The notes under the pieces are model-generated. The model ran no database searches. It saw only the letters and a list, made by a program, of their open reading frames with translations, and was not told where the DNA came from. Below, one piece after another: positions 14,084 through 21,115 of a stretch of 25,007 bases of DNA; the first letter of the stretch is position 1, and each line of letters starts with the position of its first letter. The DNA comes from a virus, in the IMG/VR virus record IMGVR_UViG_3300043772_002495, positions 1 to 25,007 of that record. The stretch is one strand, 5' to 3'. Made by a program: the position numbers and the translations under genes.

Positions 14084-15525
14084 ATCGACACCCTCTCTTC
14101 CTGAGTAAGTCCGTTCGTGGTCGGAACGGCTCGCGTCCCCACCTTCTTCGCAATGCGCGCAGCCTCCTGACCGCAGATGACATTGTATGCCCAGAGCGTG
14201 GGGTTCTTATACCCACGCTTGCGCCCGACACTGGTCAGCACCTTGAACTTGTTCTGGAGCACGCCCTCTGCGGTCGTCAGGTCCTGCTCACCATCGCGAG
14301 ACGTCACCACCAGATCGCCATCGATGTGCTTCACCATCCGCGGCTTCACGGGATAAACGTAACCGCACACGGGGCAGGTCGGGCTCGGCTTGTGCATGGC
14401 GAAGCAGCCGGTGCAGGTTCGCACCGTCTCAGCCTTGTCGCCCTTGCCGCGCCCCTGAACGAAACCATCGGCCAGCGTCCACTCGCGGTCGTCGTCGATG
14501 AACCCATGCCGCGCCGTGTTGCCGGCGTGATCGAGGATGATGGTCTTCTCCTTGTCAGGGTGAGGACGAATCGCGCGCCCGCATTGCTGCAGGTATAGGC
14601 CCAGAGACTTCGTCGGGCGCAGCAGGATTGCCACCTCCACCGCTGGCAGGTCGAAGCCCTCGCTCACCAGATCGCAGCTGGTCAGCACCTGCACCCGGCC
14701 TTCCTCGAACGCCTTCAGGACGCCATCGCGTTCCTCTTCGTTCATGCCGCCGTCGATGTGGCTGGCCGTGTAGCCAGCCTCCCGGAATTCTGCAGCCACA
14801 TCCTTGGCGTGCCTCACGCTCACGCAGAACGCGATAGCCTTCTTGCCCGGCGCATACTTCCCGTAGTGCTTGACCGCGCTCCCGGTGATGACGGTCTTCA
14901 CCATCGCCTCCTCAAGCTGCTTCTGCACGTAGTCGCCCATGCGCGTGCCCACCCCGTTCAGATCCGGCGCGCTCGGCGCATAGACGATGGCGTGGGATAG
15001 GAACCCCTGAGCGGTCAATTCAGCCACCGTAGGGCCCATCACCATGTCGTCGAACATCTGACCCAGCCCCTTGCCGTCGAGGCGCTCAGGGGTGGCTGTG
15101 ACGCCCAATACGCGGGCACGCGGAAAACCAATGACGACCTTGCCCCAGCTGGAGTCAGGCGTGAAGTGATGCGCCTCGTCGCCGATGATGAGATCGAACG
15201 GCTGCATGCCTTTGATTCGCTTCACGAGCGTGAACACTGATGCCACGACGACGTTCGCCGTAGGCACGCCGCGATACCCGCCGGCCATCACCGCATGCGC
15301 CACGCCGACCTTCTTCAAGGCGGCACTGATCTGCTTCAGCAGTTCGCGGCGGTGGGCCACGATCAGGATGCGCTTGTTGTTCCGGGCCATGCCGGCGGCG
15401 ATGTATGAGAAGATCACTGTCTTCCCTGAACCGGTCGGGCTGACCAGCAGGGTGTTCTTGTGACCAGAGCGAAAGCTATCGCGCACCGCCTGCACGGCGG
15501 ATTCTTGGTAATCTCGAAGCTGCAT
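14038..15525 (-). CDS. DEAH-box superfamily 2 helicase with zinc ribbon
   Basis: I choose the ATG at 15525 (495 residues): it has AAGGA upstream and the protein begins MQLRDYQ, the usual Q-motif-like start of this family; the open frame upstream is a non-conserved extension. Motifs: SPTGSGKT (Walker A, 29-36), IVAHRRELL (Ia), DEAHH (116-120), GVTATPERLDG (141-151), the second RecA lobe with ILLRPTKS, and QCGRAIRP (motif VI, 314-321). C371, C374, C384 and C387 form a zinc ribbon. It resembles phage DNA helicases related to UvsW and to the SSL2/RAD25 group. It would remodel forks or recombination intermediates. An 8-bp inverted repeat lies right before its ribosome site. The gene is upstream of the recombination genes. 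Confidence 0.93.
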   Translation of the reverse strand: MQLRDYQESAVQAVRDSFRSGHKNTLLVSPTGSGKTVIFSYIAAGMARNNKRILIVAHRRELLKQISAALKKVGVAHAVMAGGYRGVPTANVVVASVFTLVKRIKGMQPFDLIIGDEAHHFTPDSSWGKVVIGFPRARVLGVTATPERLDGKGLGQMFDDMVMGPTVAELTAQGFLSHAIVYAPSAPDLNGVGTRMGDYVQKQLEEAMVKTVITGSAVKHYGKYAPGKKAIAFCVSVRHAKDVAAEFREAGYTASHIDGGMNEEERDGVLKAFEEGRVQVLTSCDLVSEGFDLPAVEVAILLRPTKSLGLYLQQCGRAIRPHPDKEKTIILDHAGNTARHGFIDDDREWTLADGFVQGRGKGDKAETVRTCTGCFAMHKPSPTCPVCGYVYPVKPRMVKHIDGDLVVTSRDGEQDLTTAEGVLQNKFKVLTSVGRKRGYKNPTLWAYNVICGQEAARIAKKVGTRAVPTTNGLTQEERVSIWKTITGTNQGSMRS

Positions 15526-15539
15526 TGTATGTCCTTGTT

Positions 15540-15566
15540 TGGCAGACACCTTGGCCCGGTCTGCCA
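15540..15566 (-). promoter_or_regulatory. 8-bp perfect inverted repeat before the helicase start
   Basis: TGGCAGAC at 15540-15547 and GTCTGCCA at 15559-15566 form a perfect dyad with an 11-base spacer, centred about 27 bases upstream of the helicase ATG and only a few bases from its AAGGA site. It lies in a 103-base gap, one of the larger gaps in this crowded cluster. There is no U-run, so it is not an intrinsic terminator. It could be a repressor operator (half-sites 19 bases apart centre to centre) or an RNA hairpin limiting helicase translation. Confidence 0.55.
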
Positions 15567-15628
15567 GCGGGGGGCGACGTGCCGACTCCCCAATATTGGA
15601 AAGTCTTCCCGGCCCGTCCAAGCTCTGA

Positions 15629-15793
15629 TCAGTCTTTGCGCCGGCCCTTGGCGATACGCCCGGTCTTTCGGTCGCGATGGAACATCGTCTCGCATTCCAT
15701 CTTTAGCTCGTGAAGCTCACGGCGCAGCTTTCCCTCGACGTGCATCAAGGCAAAGATAGCTGCCAGCAGAGCAAGTGCAATCAGAATAGTCAT
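15629..15793 (-). CDS. 54-aa single-span membrane protein
   Basis: The sequence gives a 54-residue protein starting at the ATG at 15793, whose ATGA overlaps the stop of the 179-aa gene; GGAGGT lies nine bases upstream. The N-terminus is one hydrophobic helix (MTILIALALLAAIFALM), followed by a charged helix (EGKLRRELHELKMECE) and a basic end (RKTGRIAKGRRKD). Fewer than 20 residues are hydrophobic, so it could be a signal anchor with the charged part on either side. Layout recalls short spanin-like or membrane-tether proteins, but no lysis gene is nearby. Function unknown. Confidence 0.65.
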   Translation of the reverse strand: MTILIALALLAAIFALMHVEGKLRRELHELKMECETMFHRDRKTGRIAKGRRKD

Positions 15794-16329
15794 CGTTCGC
15801 ACCTCCATATCTCGCTGGACGTAGCCAGATTGCTCGGCCAGCCGGTGTCCTCAGTGAAACTGCGCTCCTCGAACAGCAGCATATTCGTCGGTCGAATCAG
15901 GAGCCTGTCCCCCTCCGTCCGCATAAACATAAACTCTTTGCTCTGCTCCGGCGCCGCGCTGAACCCATCGTCCCGCGGGCAAGCCGTGAACAGATACCGC
16001 GCCCGGTGATCGGTGCAGTCATAGCGCGCCGTGAGATCCGAGAGATACGCATAGCGCACCACGTCGAACCCGTGGCCGTAGCAATCCCACACCTGCGCCT
16101 GCCTCAGCGTCCAGTGTGGCTGACCGGGCTTGGGACTGAACGCAATCGCATGGGGTGGGACACCGCGATAAACGGCGCCGCACTCCAGCATAACGTGGCA
16201 ACCCCAAGCCCGACCCGGTTCACTGCGTATGGCGAACCACACCGCAGGCTCCCAGCCTTCCCCGTCGCGCCGGATCAGGGCGCTCGACACCCAGACATAC
16301 TGGTGCAGGGGGATGTCCCGGCTACTCAT
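15790..16329 (-). CDS. Conserved phage protein of unknown function
   Basis: The protein has 179 residues, joined to both neighbours by ATGA overlaps, with no strong ribosome site of its own, so it may depend on coupling to the 42-aa gene upstream. It is rich in Trp, Tyr and Cys with strand-forming segments: YVWVSSALIRRDG, WEPAVWFAIRS, WGCHVMLECGAVYRGVPPH and VWDCYGHGFDVVRYAYL. I recall similar YVWVSSALVRR proteins in phages but no assigned function. The compact aromatic pattern suggests a globular beta-rich domain. No catalytic motif is clear; H, C and D residues are scattered. It lies between two genes for single-span membrane peptides. Confidence 0.65.
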   Translation of the reverse strand: MSSRDIPLHQYVWVSSALIRRDGEGWEPAVWFAIRSEPGRAWGCHVMLECGAVYRGVPPHAIAFSPKPGQPHWTLRQAQVWDCYGHGFDVVRYAYLSDLTARYDCTDHRARYLFTACPRDDGFSAAPEQSKEFMFMRTEGDRLLIRPTNMLLFEERSFTEDTGWPSNLATSSEIWRCER

Positions 16330-16454
16330 GGCCAGATGTCGTCATCGTATAGCATGCCCAGCGTCTCCTGCTCGGTCGCCTTGTTGCGGACGATCAGAAA
16401 GATCGCAGTCGCAAACGTCGCGACCATGACTGCCAGCAGGTATTTGCCCGACAT
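16326..16454 (-). CDS. 42-aa single-span membrane peptide
   Basis: A 42-codon frame starts at the ATG at 16454, with GGGGGT upstream, and ends with TGA overlapping the next ATG. The peptide has a short basic N-terminus (MSGK), one hydrophobic span (YLLAVMVATFATAIFLIV) and a short acidic tail ending in YDDDIWP. The strong ribosome site and the ATGA junction make it a credible gene despite its size. Function unknown. Confidence 0.6.
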   Translation of the reverse strand: MSGKYLLAVMVATFATAIFLIVRNKATEQETLGMLYDDDIWP

Positions 16455-16456
16455 GA

Positions 16457-16678
16457 TTACCCCCGATCCCCCGGGATCCACATGTGAGTGCGCCATTCGA
16501 GTGGCGGCGTGCTTCGTTGTTCGCTCACATCCACAACCATCAAGCCGCGCTTAGTGAAACTCAAAGACAGAGCGGCGATTTGCTCTTTGGTAAACCCGCA
16601 GTGCTCCATCTCCTCTTTGAGAAGGCCCGTCAGGTGATGACCATTGTTTTGCAGGTCGTATTTCATATTCTCAACCAT
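16457..16678 (-). CDS. Small phage protein of unknown function
   Basis: The protein has 73 residues. A GAGGGG site nine bases before the ATG at 16678 supports that start over the ATG four codons later. It reads as a helical N-terminal half (LTGLLKEEMEHCGFTKEQIAAL) and a strand-like C-terminal half (LSFTKRGLMVVDVSEQ, then PPLEWRTHMWIPG). No family is recognised. Its stop is two bases before the start of the 42-aa membrane peptide. Confidence 0.55.
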   Translation of the reverse strand: MVENMKYDLQNNGHHLTGLLKEEMEHCGFTKEQIAALSLSFTKRGLMVVDVSEQRSTPPLEWRTHMWIPGDRG

Positions 16679-16684
16679 TTCGAA

Positions 16685-16861
16685 TTACCCCTCAATCTTC
16701 AGCGGGCAGATGCGATAGCCGACGTTCAGCACAGTGCCGTTGTCGTATCGGCAGAAGTGATTGCCATTGGCATACCACTCAGCGACGAGGTAGCTCGCCA
16801 GAGCCAGCGCCGGGGTGGCGGCGGTCACTGCAATCACAGCGGCGATAATCAGTTTCTTCAT
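16685..16861 (-). CDS. 58-aa exported protein with signal peptide and two cysteines
   Basis: The frame gives 58 residues from the ATG at 16861, with AGGAGAG upstream. The N-terminus is a textbook signal peptide: MKK, then the hydrophobic core LIIAAVIAVTAATPALA, with likely cleavage after ALALA. The mature part is about 36 residues, with C37 and C52 able to form one disulfide in the periplasm (FCRYDNGTVLNVGYRICPL). I recall similar 'C-x-Y-x-D/N-G-T-V...CPL' peptides in other phages with no known role. A secreted product inside a replication gene block is unexpected; it could act in the envelope, for example in superinfection exclusion, but that is a guess. Confidence 0.7.
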   Translation of the reverse strand: MKKLIIAAVIAVTAATPALALASYLVAEWYANGNHFCRYDNGTVLNVGYRICPLKIEG

Positions 16862-16882
16862 GATACTCTCCTGTTTCTCAGC

Positions 16883-17110
16883 TTACTCGTAACGCCACAC
16901 ACGCACACCGCCATCGGCCAAACGGACGACGAACTTCTTACCGTAGCGCCGACCCGCATGTGACGCAGTGCTGGTCATCGAACGGAGCGGTGCGCCTTCG
17001 ACGAAGAAGCTCTGCCCCACTTCCAGCTTCGTCCACGGATACTTCGGACGCCGGCTGCTCGGCTGGCGCGCTGCCGGGATTGCGTAACCATCTTCAACTT
17101 GGAATGTCAT
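16883..17110 (-). CDS. Small conserved phage protein, unknown function
   Basis: I choose the ATG at 17110 (75 residues) because GGAGGACAG directly precedes it; the ATG at 17143 would overlap the upstream gene and lacks a good site. The protein has PKYPWTKLEVGQSFFV, then SHAGRRYGKKFVVR and a C-terminal GGVRVWRYE. I associate this 'YPW..L..G.SFFV ... YGKKF..R....GVRVWR' pattern with small proteins in many phages; function is not known to me. The basic beta-rich body suggests nucleic-acid binding, which is inference. Confidence 0.7.
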   Translation of the reverse strand: MTFQVEDGYAIPAARQPSSRRPKYPWTKLEVGQSFFVEGAPLRSMTSTASHAGRRYGKKFVVRLADGGVRVWRYE

Positions 17111-17132
17111 TCTGTCCTCCGGTTTTTTAAAC

Positions 17133-17306
17133 TTATAAGTCACGGCGATACCGCTCGTCCCTAAATATCACGTTTGCTTCAGCTAGGCTAATACCAAACG
17201 TGTATGTCAACTCATGCGGCTCACGTTCCATCAGTGTGGAATCAGACCATCCGCGCGCCGTCTGAAGCGCAAGCTCGAAGCCCTTCGATCTCTTCGTCAG
17301 TTTCAT
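17133..17306 (-). CDS. Small protein following the primase-helicase
   Basis: The ATG at 17306 makes an ATGA overlap with the primase-helicase stop, giving 57 residues; a GTG five codons upstream is less likely. The protein has a basic start (MKLTKRSKG), then FELALQTARGWSDSTLMEREPHEL and ISLAEANVIFRDERYRRDL. A helix-turn-helix is possible but I cannot assign it with confidence. It is probably made by coupling to the primase-helicase, so may be an accessory factor for it. Confidence 0.5.
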   Translation of the reverse strand: MKLTKRSKGFELALQTARGWSDSTLMEREPHELTYTFGISLAEANVIFRDERYRRDL

Positions 17307-19711
17307 AACCCTACTGGCCACTCATGTTTCGGCAGAAAGATCCCGCGCGACATCGCCCCCTTGAAGCGGATCGAGTTTTCACTCTTCCGCGCACTCGGAT
17401 GGCGCAGCAACACGCCCGACCATCCTTCGTAATAGGTCGACGTCTGCATTATCTTGTTCATGCCGACGATGCTCTGACCAATCCACACTCCGGTCGCCAG
17501 CCCATGCTCGATCTCAACCTTCAAGCCGACGCGCGACAGCGACTCGTCCGCAATCTTCAGGCCCACGTCTGCGTGCTCTTGCCGGGTGAAGGAGATCAGC
17601 AGAAGCTCACCAATCGTCCGGTCTTGCACGCCATGCACGGTTTCAACGCGGATCGCACTCTGCACGATATGATCGAGCAGCACCCGATCCTCACGCTCCG
17701 ACTTCACTTGCAGAAACTCGTCGAGGTTCACCGTGTTCAGGTATTTCTCGCACTGCTTCATGTCCAACCGCTTCGTGCTGTAGAGGCTGAAGTTCCCAGC
17801 CATCAGCGTCCCTAGCTGGTCACCGATGCGGCGGTTGGCCAGCACCGTCGCAATCGTTTCCTTGAAGACACCAATGTTATGGCGCAGCGTGAACAGGTTG
17901 TGCAGTTGCCGCGCCAACAGCCTTTGCGGCATGTCGTCTGGTATCCCAGCGGCCAGATTGAGGAATTCCTTGAAATTCTCCTCCTTCTTGCGCCGCTCCT
18001 CAGCCGTGAACGATTCCATTGGCCTGATCGTCAGCACCGCCGTGCGCGTCAGGTCGGCAGCTTCCTTCAGGCCCACGCCAATCGACGACATCAGGAACGC
18101 AGACCGCATGGTGAAGGCCCGCGCTTGGTGGTTCGCTGACCCCTTCATGATGCGCCCACGCCCTTCGGTCGACGCCTGCCGCATCAGATCAAGCACCGCC
18201 TTACGACGCGCGGCCATCTGCATCTTATACTTCTCGTCGCCGTCTTCAGCTTCGTCGAAAATCACAGGCATGGCGTCGTTATCGATCATCTGCCGGATGC
18301 CAGCTTCCGTCGTAGCCCCCAGTGGATAGAGCCCTAGACCGCCAAGGCAAGAACCCGCCACAAGATTCACGATTGTGGACTTCCCTGACCCTTGGTTACC
18401 CGTGACCCATGCGTGAGTGCGCCAATCCAGTCCACCACACACCACCGCCGTCGCAATCCAGCCAGCCAGCAGGTCTCCGTAGATCGGGGCATCCCATTGC
18501 ACCTTGTTGCACAGTTCACGGATCTTGCGCCCATCATCGTCGGTCGCCTGCTGGCTGTAATCATGCACATCCAAGATAAGGCTTTGACTTTTACTGTAAA
18601 TCCAGCGGCTCTTAATCCGAACGAACGAAATATTGCGCGTTTCCGCACCGGGCCTGCTTACGATCAGCTTTCCGCCCGTGTTCATAATCGCCCGTTCAAC
18701 GCCGTCCTCTGCCTTATCAATCCAGACACCGCGCCCGCGCAGTCGCCTCGAATCATACACGTCAACGTCGTGACACATCTTCATAATTCGCGCGCCAGCC
18801 ATGACCCAATCGACGTTCTTCCCATCCGGTTTGCCCTGAGGCGCGCCCCAGTGCCCCGGGTCTGGATAGATATTGATGCACCCCTTCTGGCTCATCAAAT
18901 AGCTCGGATCGTATGTGTCCACCTGCTGCCCGGCCTGCGACATAACCATAAATTTATTTTTATCGAACCCCAGCGGTCGCCACTCACGCGCGGGCTCCTC
19001 GTCAGGGTCATCGCCCTCCAGCGGTGTCACATCGACGACCACCTCAGGCACCGCCGCGCGCTTCAGTTCCCGGCGCAGGATGTCCGTGATCTGCTGCGGC
19101 TTCGCCTTCAACGGCAGCGTATCGGCCAGATCCCAGCCATCCGGGAACACCGCACTCAGCGTCACAATCGACACCGGCACACGCTGCTCACCCAGTTTCT
19201 TCTGGATCTCCAGCGCCGCCTCGATGCCCGGCGTGTCGTTGTCAGGCCAGACCACGCAGCTATGCCCAGCGAGCAGGCTCCAGTCCGTCTGGTCGACAGC
19301 CTTCGCCCCGCCCTGCCACGTCGTAATGACCCAGCCCTCAGGCACATATTGCGCTGCACCATCGGCGGCCTTCTCGCCCTCGACGATCAGCACCGGTGCG
19401 CTCGGCGATGCCGCCAACAGGTCGCCGTTATACAGCGGGCGCTCCTTGCCGAACCCGGACGTGAGAAACTTCTTCCCGTCCCAGACAATCGGCCTGATCT
19501 CTTTGCGCGCACCCGGCGGATTCCACCGTGCCACCGCCCCAAACGCGGCGCCATCAGCCATGCGGTAAATCCACATCGCATCAGGCTCCGGGCCGAGAGA
19601 CTTCCGCAGCGAGTCCGGGATCACCACCGGCTCAGGCATCGGCGTGACGATCTCGGCCTTAGCCGTGATGTCCTCAGCAATCGCCAGTGCCTTCAGGTCT
19701 ACCTTACGCAT
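17303..19711 (-). CDS. TOPRIM primase-helicase
   Basis: The protein has 802 residues. A TOPRIM domain covers about 105-195: VLIVEGEKAADGA supplies the catalytic Glu (E111 or E113), and VVWPDNDTPG (153-162) the D-x-D acidic pair. A linker with an acidic patch (GDDPDEEPAREW) follows. The C-terminal P-loop ATPase has GNQGSGKST (Walker A, 438-446) and PVIFDEAED (Walker B, 482-490), and probable further ATPase motifs around 515-545. The layout is like phage and plasmid proteins in which a TOPRIM primase is fused to a DUF927/SF3-like helicase. It would prime and unwind DNA at the fork. Its first 8 bases overlap the upstream gene for a primase N-terminal-type domain, so the primase appears split in two. 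Confidence 0.88.
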   Translation of the reverse strand: MRKVDLKALAIAEDITAKAEIVTPMPEPVVIPDSLRKSLGPEPDAMWIYRMADGAAFGAVARWNPPGARKEIRPIVWDGKKFLTSGFGKERPLYNGDLLAASPSAPVLIVEGEKAADGAAQYVPEGWVITTWQGGAKAVDQTDWSLLAGHSCVVWPDNDTPGIEAALEIQKKLGEQRVPVSIVTLSAVFPDGWDLADTLPLKAKPQQITDILRRELKRAAVPEVVVDVTPLEGDDPDEEPAREWRPLGFDKNKFMVMSQAGQQVDTYDPSYLMSQKGCINIYPDPGHWGAPQGKPDGKNVDWVMAGARIMKMCHDVDVYDSRRLRGRGVWIDKAEDGVERAIMNTGGKLIVSRPGAETRNISFVRIKSRWIYSKSQSLILDVHDYSQQATDDDGRKIRELCNKVQWDAPIYGDLLAGWIATAVVCGGLDWRTHAWVTGNQGSGKSTIVNLVAGSCLGGLGLYPLGATTEAGIRQMIDNDAMPVIFDEAEDGDEKYKMQMAARRKAVLDLMRQASTEGRGRIMKGSANHQARAFTMRSAFLMSSIGVGLKEAADLTRTAVLTIRPMESFTAEERRKKEENFKEFLNLAAGIPDDMPQRLLARQLHNLFTLRHNIGVFKETIATVLANRRIGDQLGTLMAGNFSLYSTKRLDMKQCEKYLNTVNLDEFLQVKSEREDRVLLDHIVQSAIRVETVHGVQDRTIGELLLISFTRQEHADVGLKIADESLSRVGLKVEIEHGLATGVWIGQSIVGMNKIMQTSTYYEGWSGVLLRHPSARKSENSIRFKGAMSRGIFLPKHEWPVGL

Positions 19712-20096
19712 GGGTCAAACCCAGCATTTCGGCGAAGCCATTGATGGTTTCCTGCAGGCTGTCGCCGAACAGCTTCATGGACAGGTCAATCATGTCGCCC
19801 TTCTCGCCGGTCGCGAAGTCCTGCCAGCGCCCGGTGCTGAACGATACGCCCAGCGATGGGTTGCGGTCGTCGCGCCACGGCGCACACGCCAGATACCAAC
19901 CGCCCTGCCGCTTGCCACCCGGCAACCAGTCACGGCACAGCGCCTCAATGTGAGACGGGCTCAGGCGATCCTTGATGTCACGGATGGAGTAAGACCGGGA
20001 CTTGACGGATACGGCGGGGGAACAGGGGGGAGCACGCCTCCCGCCGCTCTTGTGGTTTTTAGGCAAGCCTTGGACATCGCCACAATTCCCGGTCAT
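19704..20096 (-). CDS. Primase N-terminal-like protein (zinc-finger fold lacking cysteines)
   Basis: The ATG at 20096 gives 130 residues; the frame further upstream is not conserved. The recognisable domain is the C-terminal ~75 residues: IEALCRDWLPGGKRQGGWYL, then APWRDDRNPSLGVSFSTGRWQDFATGEKGDMIDL. This matches the shape of the CHC2-type primase zinc domain (substrate-like loop, then 'SL.v...G.w.dfat...GD.idL'), but the zinc cysteines are not in place; only two cysteines (LCRDW and LACAPW) are visible in this stretch. It is probably the DNA-recognition part of a two-gene primase, because its TAA overlaps the TOPRIM gene start by 8 bases. A promoter candidate sits so close upstream that a leaderless transcript or a later start is possible. 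Confidence 0.75.
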   Translation of the reverse strand: MTGNCGDVQGLPKNHKSGGRRAPPCSPAVSVKSRSYSIRDIKDRLSPSHIEALCRDWLPGGKRQGGWYLACAPWRDDRNPSLGVSFSTGRWQDFATGEKGDMIDLSMKLFGDSLQETINGFAEMLGLTHA

Positions 20097-20100
20097 TTCG

Positions 20101-20129
20101 ATATTATCCCTCTGTATCCGCGCCGTCAA
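20101..20129 (-). promoter_or_regulatory. Candidate promoter for the primase genes
   Basis: On the minus strand TTGACG (20129-20124) is followed after 17 bases by TAATAT (20106-20101); GATAAT two bases earlier is an alternative -10 at 15 bases. It lies in an 89-base gap without a gene. The expected start of transcription would fall at or near the ATG at 20096, which would leave almost no leader. Confidence 0.5.
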
Positions 20130-20164
20130 ACGCGGGGGCGCCAATGCTACAGTTTCAAATTGAA

Positions 20165-20180
20165 CTGACAAGCCTGTCAG
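20165..20180. promoter_or_regulatory. Short perfect dyad before the primase genes
   Basis: CTGACA and TGTCAG flank a four-base loop (20165-20170 and 20175-20180). On the leftward transcript the stem is followed by TTCAATTT, so it may be a weak terminator after the gene ending at 20186, or an operator for the promoter candidate 36 bases downstream. The stem is only six base pairs. Confidence 0.4.
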
Positions 20181-20185
20181 CAAAA

Positions 20186-20527
20186 TTATTCGTCAGCATC
20201 AGCATCGTAAATGCCACTGACAAAGCTAAACCTATGGAAACGCTTAGGGATTTCCGACAGCACATAGGTGTGACCCTGTGCGTCCTTCCATTCCCCGAAC
20301 TTCGTCAGCCGAATCCGCAACATCAGTGCCTCTGGATCAACCTCGATGTCCCACTGCTGCTCCTGCTCATTCGTGCAGTTACCCAACAGCATGATCGGCT
20401 TCCAGCCTTTACGCAGGGTGCAATCCATCTCGCAAATGATCATCTCGGTCGGACTGACAGGCTCCAGCACCTGAAAGGGCAGGATACTCCCATCTTCGGT
20501 GCAACGGTTCGCATATTTCCACGTCAT
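20186..20527 (-). CDS. Small phage protein of unknown function
   Basis: I choose the ATG at 20527 (113 residues), which makes an ATGA overlap with a tiny gene upstream; the longer frame is a GC-rich extension with Arg/Gly runs. The protein begins MTWKYANRCTEDGSILPF and has MIICEMDCTLRKGWKPIML, then WDIEVDPEALMLRIRL. It ends in an acidic tail (YDADADE). Four cysteines lie in the first half (residues 9, 32, 36 and 51), so metal binding is possible. No family is recognised. It is the last gene before the small gap and promoter candidate of the primase genes. Confidence 0.6.
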   Translation of the reverse strand: MTWKYANRCTEDGSILPFQVLEPVSPTEMIICEMDCTLRKGWKPIMLLGNCTNEQEQQWDIEVDPEALMLRIRLTKFGEWKDAQGHTYVLSEIPKRFHRFSFVSGIYDADADE

Positions 20528-20595
20528 CGATCCAGCGCCTTCGCAATCCCATAGACCGCAGCCAGTGCGCCCAGCATACTCAGTGCCGTCATCAT
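20524..20595 (-). CDS. 23-aa hydrophobic peptide
   Basis: A 23-codon frame starts at the ATG at 20595, which shares one base with the stop of the gene before it (TGATG). GGAGG lies eight bases upstream. The stop overlaps the next start (ATGA). The peptide is one hydrophobic helix (MLGALAAVYGIA) with a basic end (KALDR). The correct ribosome site and both junctions favour a real mini-gene; the alternative is a translation bridge keeping ribosomes moving between the flanking genes. Confidence 0.45.
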   Translation of the reverse strand: MMTALSMLGALAAVYGIAKALDR

Positions 20596-20792
20596 CAGCC
20601 CGCCCTCCGGCCCAGCCGCGCCTCCACCGCACGGCGCAGCATCAGCGGGGTAAATCCCCACATCCGCATCGCCTCGCTGTAGTGCTTCACCAACTCCGCA
20701 ATCTCAGCGTCAACGACATCCATCTGCGCCTTCAGCGCATCGCGCCTGTCAAACTCAGCAGCCGCAGCCGCAATCACTTCATTCTCAGTCAT
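20595..20792 (-). CDS. Small coiled-coil phage protein
   Basis: The protein has 65 residues and a strong GGGAGGGGGAG ribosome site. It is nearly all helix: MTENEVIAAAAAEFDRR, then MDVVDAEIAELVKHY with heptad spacing, then a basic C-terminus (RRAVEARLGRRAG). Such small helical proteins are common among phage early genes. The function is unknown; dimerisation by coiled coil is likely. Confidence 0.6.
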   Translation of the reverse strand: MTENEVIAAAAAEFDRRDALKAQMDVVDAEIAELVKHYSEAMRMWGFTPLMLRRAVEARLGRRAG

Positions 20793-20806
20793 GCTCCCCC
20801 TCCCTC

Positions 20807-21115
20807 TCAGTGCTTCGCGGCTGGCCGCATGCCGTATTCCCGGAGCAAGTCCAGCGCCCGCTCCATCTCGGCATACAGGCGCCCCGGTATGATGCTGTCA
20901 TCCGTGAAGGCGTCGAACGCATCCACCAGATTGTCCAGCACACGCAGCGCCCGGCCAGCATCGCGCGCCGTCAGGTCGCCCGGCTTCTCCAGATGCATCG
21001 CGCTGATCAACTGATCCCGTGAGATCGACTTCAGCAGGTCGCCCAACTGCGCCCACGCATCGACTTCATCTTCGGCCCTGATGCCGAAGCACAAATTAAA
21101 TTCATGGTGTTTCAT
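20807..21115 (-). CDS. Small helical phage protein, unknown function
   Basis: I choose the ATG at 21115 (102 residues), which makes an ATGA overlap with the gene before it and has GGAGGGGG upstream; the TTG five codons earlier is unlikely. It begins MKHHEFNLCFGIRAEDEVDAW, followed by amphipathic helices (LGDLLKSISRDQLISAM, ALRVLDNLVDAFDAF, EMERALDLLREYG). No known domain is recognised. The first ~30 residues look strand-helix-like, the rest a helical bundle. Confidence 0.6.
   Translation of the reverse strand: MKHHEFNLCFGIRAEDEVDAWAQLGDLLKSISRDQLISAMHLEKPGDLTARDAGRALRVLDNLVDAFDAFTDDSIIPGRLYAEMERALDLLREYGMRPAAKH

Noticed and set aside
13990-14598. A 202-codon + strand frame opposite the helicase
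   Set aside because: The helicase motifs on the minus strand are unambiguous, and the product of this frame is low-complexity His/Arg/Leu-rich.
15526-15621. N-terminal 32-residue extension of the helicase
   Set aside because: The extension is not helicase-like, while the internal ATG has AAGGA upstream and begins at the conserved LRDYQ. The dyad also lies in this stretch.
18392-19744. A 450-codon open frame on the + strand opposite the primase-helicase gene
   Set aside because: It is antisense to a gene with clear TOPRIM and P-loop motifs, is rich in Arg, His and Pro, and shows no domain. Long antisense frames are expected in GC-biased coding DNA.
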